DNA of 64,000 bases from Blastomyces gilchristii SLH14081 (taxonomy: Eukaryota; Ascomycota; Eurotiomycetes; Onygenales; Ajellomycetaceae): positions 132,138 to 196,137 of the forward strand of contig NW_003101640.1 in assembly GCF_000003855.2 (NCBI RefSeq). Direction: 5' to 3'. This document shows, one piece after another, positions 57,490-64,000 of this stretch (position 1 is the stretch's first letter; each line of letters opens with the position of its first letter). The position numbers and the translations under genes were made by a program. The notes beneath the pieces were generated by a model, which saw nothing but the letters and a program-made list of their open reading frames with translations, made no database searches and was not told where the DNA came from.

Positions 57490-58900
57490 ATCAATGAGAA
57501 ATCACTGAAATAAACATCTTTTCTAGTTAATACAAACACTCTTCTCTGCTATCTGAACTGAAAGATATGCAGAATCTCTCAGAGAGCTTACTTAAAGCAG
57601 TAAGAAAAGTAACTGAGCCTGCTGAACTGAAATCAAAGCTCTGTATATATACAAGAATTCTAAATAAAATCAAGGCCTTGTGTACACAGTGACAGGCTGA
57701 GATGAAAGTTAAGTAATAATTAATATTCACTGTGAATTAAGCATTTACTATAAAGAGCTTCATTGATGCAATTATCATTATAAATAAGAATAGAGAAAAT
57801 CAGATTATAGATCTGCAGTAGAAAATCAAATGTTTATATAGATATATAATCACACTGAATCTGAAGATCTTATTATAATTATTCACAATCTCTTCAGAAC
57901 TATATACATCATCTGAGACTACTGCACATAATGAGAACTGAAGTATGAAATATATTAAATCAGAAGATCTGTCAGAGTTATTAAGCTTTAATAATAACTG
58001 AAACAATAATACTGTAATCAGCTGACTAAGTCAGATATAATCATATTATCAGATTGAACATGAACTTACAGACAGACATTTAATAAAATTTTAATAAGTC
58101 TTAAGATCTACTGCATTTCTATATAAAAAAGTGAAGTCATTATAAATAATCAGTGAAAAGATGAATCTTACAGATCTGAAGTAATATTCATTCTTATAAA
58201 TATAAAATGAGTTTTTCAAATGAGTCTTGCATAACTTTGAGAAAGTAAATATATAAGATAAGTATTATAAATACTTCACTGAGTGTAGATAAGTGAGTAA
58301 TCTTATATCATACTTTATACACTTCAGCTTACACTATCTTATATTAAATGAAGAGCTTTTAACATCTTTTTATTTATAAATCTTTATTCATGATCTTACA
58401 TCTGAGTTTAGAGCAGAATAAAAATACTTAATCTTATAACTAGATATAGTGAAAGAAGCATATAATATTCTCATTGTATAAGAGTAAGTAAGTCAACTGT
58501 GATAGAAAATACTGTAATTAAGTATATCTCAGCAGAGAATGAATACTCAGACTTCTGTAATACAAGTTATACACTCAGATATGATGAATCTAGATTTAAA
58601 TGCTATTACTAAAGTACTGAATTCTCTGAAAAAGAAATTCTCTGAGTGAAAATCTTAATATTATAAGCATTGAGCTTACTTTAACTACAGATACTAAAAT
58701 CATAATATAAAAGATTACAAACAGTATACATAGTTAAGAGAAGTAAGAGAGTCAAAAAACTAGCAGAATCAGTGAGCTTGAAGACATTTGCTGATATTCT
58801 ATAAAAAGTCTTTAAAGTGAAAGAGATATTTGTATTAGATAATTCTCTGAATTCTATAAATATCAAGAGAAAGCAGGCTTCTGAATAAGGTATGAGTGAG
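57490..58900 (+). pseudogene. gag: gypsy F gag-like remnant
   Basis: The position upstream of the protease implies gag. Pieces read like a capsid region (YNHIIRLNMN near 58035-58065, then Trp positions as TGA), but I could not identify a zinc knuckle. The frame is badly broken. Confidence 0.5.
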
Positions 58901-61900
58901 AATAAAGAAGTAGATACTTCTCTCAATACCTTGAGACCTGAAATGTTACTATATATAGAGCACTTAAATAAGAATTGAGAGATAACTGTAAAAGTGTTAG
59001 TGAATACAGAAGCTTCTATATAATATATTAATAATTATATAATCTGAAGACTGAAAGAGATCTGCTAAGTGAAGAATTCTTAATACATAAGATTATCTGA
59101 TAACTGATATTTAATTTTACTCACAAGAGTAAGAGTTCTCTTACACTTCAGAGAATGATCTTGCTATATTTAAGCATGAGAGCTGCAGAATATGAAATAT
59201 GACCTTATTCTCAGACTTGATTGATTTCAAAGATTCAATTCACAGGTTCAATAATATACATATTATATTTAATTAACTGATAGGAAGAAAACAGTTCATA
59301 TAATTCTATTAACTAATATAAGAAGAACATTTCATGTCTCTGATATAGAAGAATTAAATTTGCTTATACATTAATAAGTAAAGAGAATGATTTATAAGAC
59401 CTTATCTGAAAGCATTCTGTATATTGTACAGAACTTAGAAGTGAAGAGAACTAAGATAAAGACTATATAGAAGAATAAGCATATGAAGAAACTTCTGAAG
59501 AAGTATGAAAAAATCTTTAAAATAGATCTTTCACTGAAATTGCTGCTGAAATAAGAATTTATACATGAGATTGACATAGAGAATGTGAAACTAGTCAATT
59601 AAAATACATACTCTCTGTCACAGACATATCTTGAAGAACAGAAGTATCAGATCACAGATCTTCTAGAATATAATCTTATATAACTCTTATCAAGTATGTA
59701 AGACTTCTCAGTTGTATTTGTGAAAAAGACAGATAAGAAGTGACAGATGTGTATTAATTATTAAGCACTTAATAAGCTTATAATTAAGAATAAACACTCA
59801 TTATTATGAATTCAATAACAGTTAAATACAGTTGAAAACATCTGATATTTATTGAAGATTAATCCTCTCTCAGAATACTAACAGATCTGTGTAATTAAAC
59901 TATCAGTACTGTGAACTATATTTAATATATAATGAGAGAAGTTTGAATTTCTGATAATACTATTTAATCTAATAAATGTGTCTATCATCTTTTGAATAAT
60001 AATGAATATAATTCTTTATAAATAGAATAAAATCTCATATCTTATATATCTGAATAACATTCTAGTTGTCTCAAACTTATATAATAAATATCTGAAGTAT
60101 CTTGATACAGTGCTTATAACTCTGACAGAGTATAAGCTCTATATCAAATTAACAAAGTATGTGTTTGAAATAGAAGAGTTAAAGTTTGTAGAATATATAG
60201 TAAGTGATAACTGTATATATCTTATTCTGAAGAAATTGAATGTCATAGTAAATTGATCATGACTGAGAAATATATATTATATACAATAGTTTCTTGAATT
60301 GATCTCATATTACTGCACATTTATCAAGAATTTTATATAAGTAGCTATATCACTCTCAGATCTCTTAAGAGAAATGAATATCAATCTGTGAAAAAAGAAG
60401 TTTCATTCAATCATCTGAAATACTGTGTGTGAAGAGGTTTTTCTCACTCTGAGAGAATATATAATAATATTCTCAGTGCTTATTTAATCAAATTATGATA
60501 AATCTTTCAACATTGAGATAGATGCATTTAATGAGCTATTAGAGACACTTCTCTGCAGATGAGTAAGAATAACAAGCTGCATCTGATAATATATAATAAT
60601 AGAAAACTATCAGATGTTGAGCTTAATTACTCAGTGTATGAAAAGAAATTGCTAGTAATGAAGTACATACTGATGTTATAAGATAGATATATCAATAATG
60701 AGTATATAACAATGATGATTATAAATCATGAAAGTCTTGTCTATCTATAATTGACAATGACACTCTTTAAACACTTAGTATGTTGAATCTCAGAGTTCTA
60801 AGTCTATAATCTTCATATTAAATACTGAAAGAGATCAGACACTGTGATATCTGATACAATCAGTCACAGACCTGATTTCATGAGTGAAAGTTCTGTGAAT
60901 CAGATATAAGAGATGTTTGTGTTAAATATACTGAGAGAATGTAAGAAATCAGAATAAGTGAATATAATAATCTCTTGCTTAAAGAATAGTAAGATGTTGA
61001 ATGATAAGTATTTTATAAAAGTAGTAGAAGAGATACTTCTAAAATTCAAGCTGAGAAAATTGAAAAATGATGTTATACTTTACTATAATCTAGAATATGT
61101 AGAAGCTCTCTATCTGAAACATTTATTTAGACATGACTTGATAACTTATATGTATAAGGAATTCAGTCACTTAGAAAGCTCTGAACTCATAAGTATACTT
61201 AAATCAAGAGTGTACTAGTTAAGTATAACTGAGAACATTCAGACATATACTTACAAGTATCTGAATTATCAGGTTGTGAAAGAATCTAAGAAAGGATTAG
61301 ACTATAAGAAAGTACAATATGAGATGAAATATACAATATAACTGTCTAAATAATGAGAAGTGAATCTTATAGATATATTACTGTAAATATCAAATGGAAA
61401 TTGTTGAATAATCACTGCTATTAACTATACTACTGACTGATCAGTTGTGAAAGCAGTTTCAGAGATGATAGAGAAGATGATGATAAAGTTTCTATATAAT
61501 AAGATTTATATCAACTATGAAATATCATACAAGATTCTAACTGATAACAGTGTGAATCTCATAGAAGAAGTAGTGAGGCATTTCATGAGTCAGTTATAGA
61601 TAAGGTATTATAGAATAACATCATATCACTTACAGATAAATGAGAAGATGAAATACTTAAATGAAATCCTGAATAATATGCTGATAAAATATCTAGTGAG
61701 TAAGTCTATAAGATTAAGAGATGAATATCTTGATCAGATGCTAGTAGCCATGTAAATTCAGCAGTATGTAGTCTCTAAGTGTTTATTATTCTATCTGTTG
61801 TATGAATTGCATCCACGCATCTTAGAGAATGCTTCAGAAAAGATGAGAGAGAGAACAGAGATTATAGATACAGCAGAAACAGCAGTTGCAGACACAGCAG

Positions 61901-62450
61901 TTGCAGACACAGAATCGAGATTGAAAGAGATCAGTTACATATATATAAAAGCTAATAAGGTACTTCTGAACTGAGCAATTCAATCAAAAAGAATATAAGA
62001 CTTACTAGTTAAGAAATTAAGTCTCAAGATGAAAATATAAGTTCTTATACATAATGAGAGTTCTGAGAAGTTTTAACCTAGATAGTTTGAGCTCTATAAA
62101 ATACTCAAATCACATTCTCTGACAAAATATGCATTGAAGGAATCAGAGAGATGAGTCTTACATAACTTAATAAATAATTCATATCTTATAAAGATGAAGA
62201 TGTAAGATCTGAGTGAATTATAATTATTCACAGTACTATTATCAGTATTGAAAAAGAAGAGATTTATAATTGAAAAGTCTCACAAAGTAAGAGAAATCAT
62301 AGATACTTATAAATCAGATAATCTCACTTATTCTGATATTTTCATAATTATAAGAAAAGAATGAGAAGTAATGAAGAAATCAGATAAATATCATACTTTA
62401 ATAAGTAATGAGACTGTAGCTGATCATATAATAATATACTACAGATAGTG
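58901..62450 (+). pseudogene. pol: gypsy F pol remnant: protease, RT, RNase H, integrase
   Basis: Protease at about 58980-59220: VNTEASI (family VDTGAS), then KYDLILRLD (family DLILGLDWL). RT at about 59480-60110: YSLSQTYLEEQKYQI, VVFVKKTDKK, MCINY.ALNKLIIKN, then LIYLNNILVVS for the YLDD box. RNase H at about 60470-60760. The HHCC region of the integrase lies in the open stretch 60958-61218, and its core at about 61380-61690 shows KILTDNSVNLIEE (family TDNG). A post-core region ends near 62400. Catalytic Asp residues are partly Asn. It is a family distinct from A/B/G, C and E. Confidence 0.87.
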
Positions 62451-62900
62451 AATATAATACAGTAAAGAGCAGTTTTAAAGTAGCAGACTTATACATAAGT
62501 CAGATTACAGAAGAAAAAGAAATTCAGAGTTAGATTTAATCATTTACATCAGTTTAATTACAGAGATAACAGAGAATGAAGTATCTGAAACATTCACAGA
62601 TATATGAGACTAAGTCATGTCAATCTCTGAGAATACTCAGAGATTGAGTGAGATTAGTTTTAATGAGGTGTTTACTGTAGTAGTCTGAGTGAGTGAAGAG
62701 AGACAGCATAATATATAAGACAGAATTATAAAAGATGAAAGTGACTGAATCTAATCACTGAATACTGTATTATATAGAGATTATGTAAGAGTAGTGACTA
62801 GCAGACAAAGAAAAAGTGTAAGAAAGGAAAAGAAATAATGAATTAATTATCAATCTTAAGAGTCAGCTGTAAAAAAACAAATGTTATTATATATATCTTA
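62451..62900 (+). other. 3' region of gypsy F, no domain seen
   Basis: AT-rich and interrupted, following the integrase C-terminal region. It ends in a purine-rich stretch (about 62810-62840) that could be the polypurine tract, but no LTR matching 56626-56883 follows. Confidence 0.4.
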
Positions 62901-64000
62901 TTTATTTTTATACATTATATATTAATCTATTTTCAATGCCATGCCATCTGAAAAATGTCAAAAATAAAGGAAATCTTAAAACTCAAGATTCATAAGAAAT
63001 TCAAGAACTGTAAGCTGCTCTTGTAATAACACTATGTATGTCTCTGATTTCTCTACTGCTCTACGTACAATATTAATATTATTTATCACAAGATTGACTG
63101 AAATGTTAATATAGAAATGTGTACATATATATATAGAAAAATTGAAGAAGAGTATGAAATTCACAGAATCAGAAGTCAGAGTAGAGAAGACAGAGATAGA
63201 AGAAATAGAAGAGAAAGAGAGTACAGAACTGCATAAATAACAGTAGAAGTTACTCAGAGCTGAATACTTATAACTCAGTATATGCACAATCTTCTCTGTA
63301 GAGAAGAGAGAGAAAATAATGAGAGAAGCTTGAGAGTAGAAGAGAATAGTCTCAGTGATATTATTATCTTCAGAGATTAAAATAATCTCTGATACTGAAG
63401 CAACTAAGAATCATTATTACTATATAAAATTATAAAATCAGAGATGAGAATAGTTACTAAATAAACACTCACTGATTTTAGAGTTGTATATATAATTATA
63501 ACATGTACAAGGCTTCTCAGAAAGAGAGAGAGAAACACAGAAAAATATAGAAAGCAGAACACATTATATAAACAGCTCATTTTCATAATAACATTTCAGA
63601 CAAGACATACAAGTCTCACATCTGTAAGTGTAAAAGAGTATGATATCTGTGTTCTCATTTCTGAAAATATGAATATTCTTCATCTGCATCATGAAGTTGA
63701 ATAATAAATATTAGAGAATAGACTGATATAAGTCAATTATTCTGAAGATATTCATCAGAGTGAATATATTTACAATATTGAATTTAACAGTTATAAAAAG
63801 TTTCTTAATATTCATGGACATCATGACTTTTTGTATAATAAAACTCATAAGAACTTTCTCCAAGAAGAGGAAAATCAGTGTCAGAAAGAAAAGATGAAAA
63901 AAGAAAAGACTTATAATTTAACACTTTTGAGAGAGAGATGATTCTTCAGTATAAATGAATAATTATCTATCATGATACTTAAAATAAATATAATAATTAG
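62901..64000. other. unassigned AT-rich segment to window end
   Basis: I see no repeat shared with the rest of the window and no domain. The plus strand has a Lys/Glu-rich stretch at about 63130-63240 and a longer partly open stretch at about 63590-63960. Minus-strand open frames 62976-63287 and 63404-63586 are probably chance. It may be the 3' part of gypsy F or another element. Confidence 0.35.

Noticed and set aside
61860..61920. Short CAG/GCAGTTGCAGACACA repeat as a microsatellite or regulatory site
   Set aside because: It is a small in-frame duplication within the integrase C-terminal part of gypsy F.

Overview
The window looks like a gene-free, AT-rich isochore of a filamentous ascomycete (Pezizomycotina-type) nuclear genome. 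Almost all of it is transposable elements inside other transposable elements. The evidence is Tad1-like LINEs, Ty3/gypsy elements (two with a visible chromodomain), a Ty1/copia element, hAT elements with derived MITEs, tRNA-headed SINEs and short fungal introns of about 70 bp. Nearly every reading frame is broken by C-to-T / G-to-A change, so the process is RIP-like. The context is unusual: CC/GG and CG are almost absent while CA/TG and CT/AG stay common, and Trp codons mostly became TGA rather than TAG. I cannot name the species. No host housekeeping gene or functional RNA gene is visible.

Layout, left half. A hAT 3' end (1-391) sits in a plus-strand gypsy (A, to 3340). A short unassigned piece and a MITE (3593-4082) follow. 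From 4105 to about 34078 runs an old minus-strand LINE (LINE-2), opened by two gypsy insertions: gypsy B (4281-24628) and gypsy C (25316-33153). Gypsy B is itself opened by an almost complete LINE-1 (9675-24244, about 7.7 kb without its inserts). LINE-1 holds a 1.08-kb SINE (12764-13842) and a complete 5.8-kb hAT (14870-20674).

Layout, right half. A minus-strand copia (about 34079-37264) carries a MITE. LINE-4 (37265-38022, with a scaffold gap) is entered by minus-strand gypsy E (38023-45397, continuing beyond the window). Gypsy E is opened by a MITE, a short SINE and a truncated LINE-3. It is then interrupted by plus-strand LINE-5 (45411-54447), which holds a second complete hAT (47178-52955), and by plus-strand gypsy G (from 54461). 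Gypsy G contains a second short SINE and is entered at 56626 by gypsy F, whose pol runs to about 62.4 kb. The last 1.1 kb is unassigned. Joints are supported by target-site duplications (TSDs): 8 bp for hAT and MITE, 13 bp for LINE-1, LINE-3, LINE-5 and the long SINE, and 5 bp for gypsy C.

Most notable: both complete hAT copies carry, antisense to the transposase, a two-exon gene of about 139 codons whose second exon reads as a histone H3/CENP-A-like histone fold. Start, exon 1 length (196 bp) and intron length (70 bp) are the same in both copies. The hAT also carries a second, unrecognised, lysine/glutamate-rich accessory gene. The long SINE has a tRNA-like head and a tail of about 330 bp taken from the 3' UTR of LINE-1, including a perfect 9-bp hairpin, which makes it a likely SINE/LINE partner pair. 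Mutation is weakest at element borders (LINE 5' end, outer LTR ends, hAT ends, SINE heads), so nearly ancestral sequence survives there.
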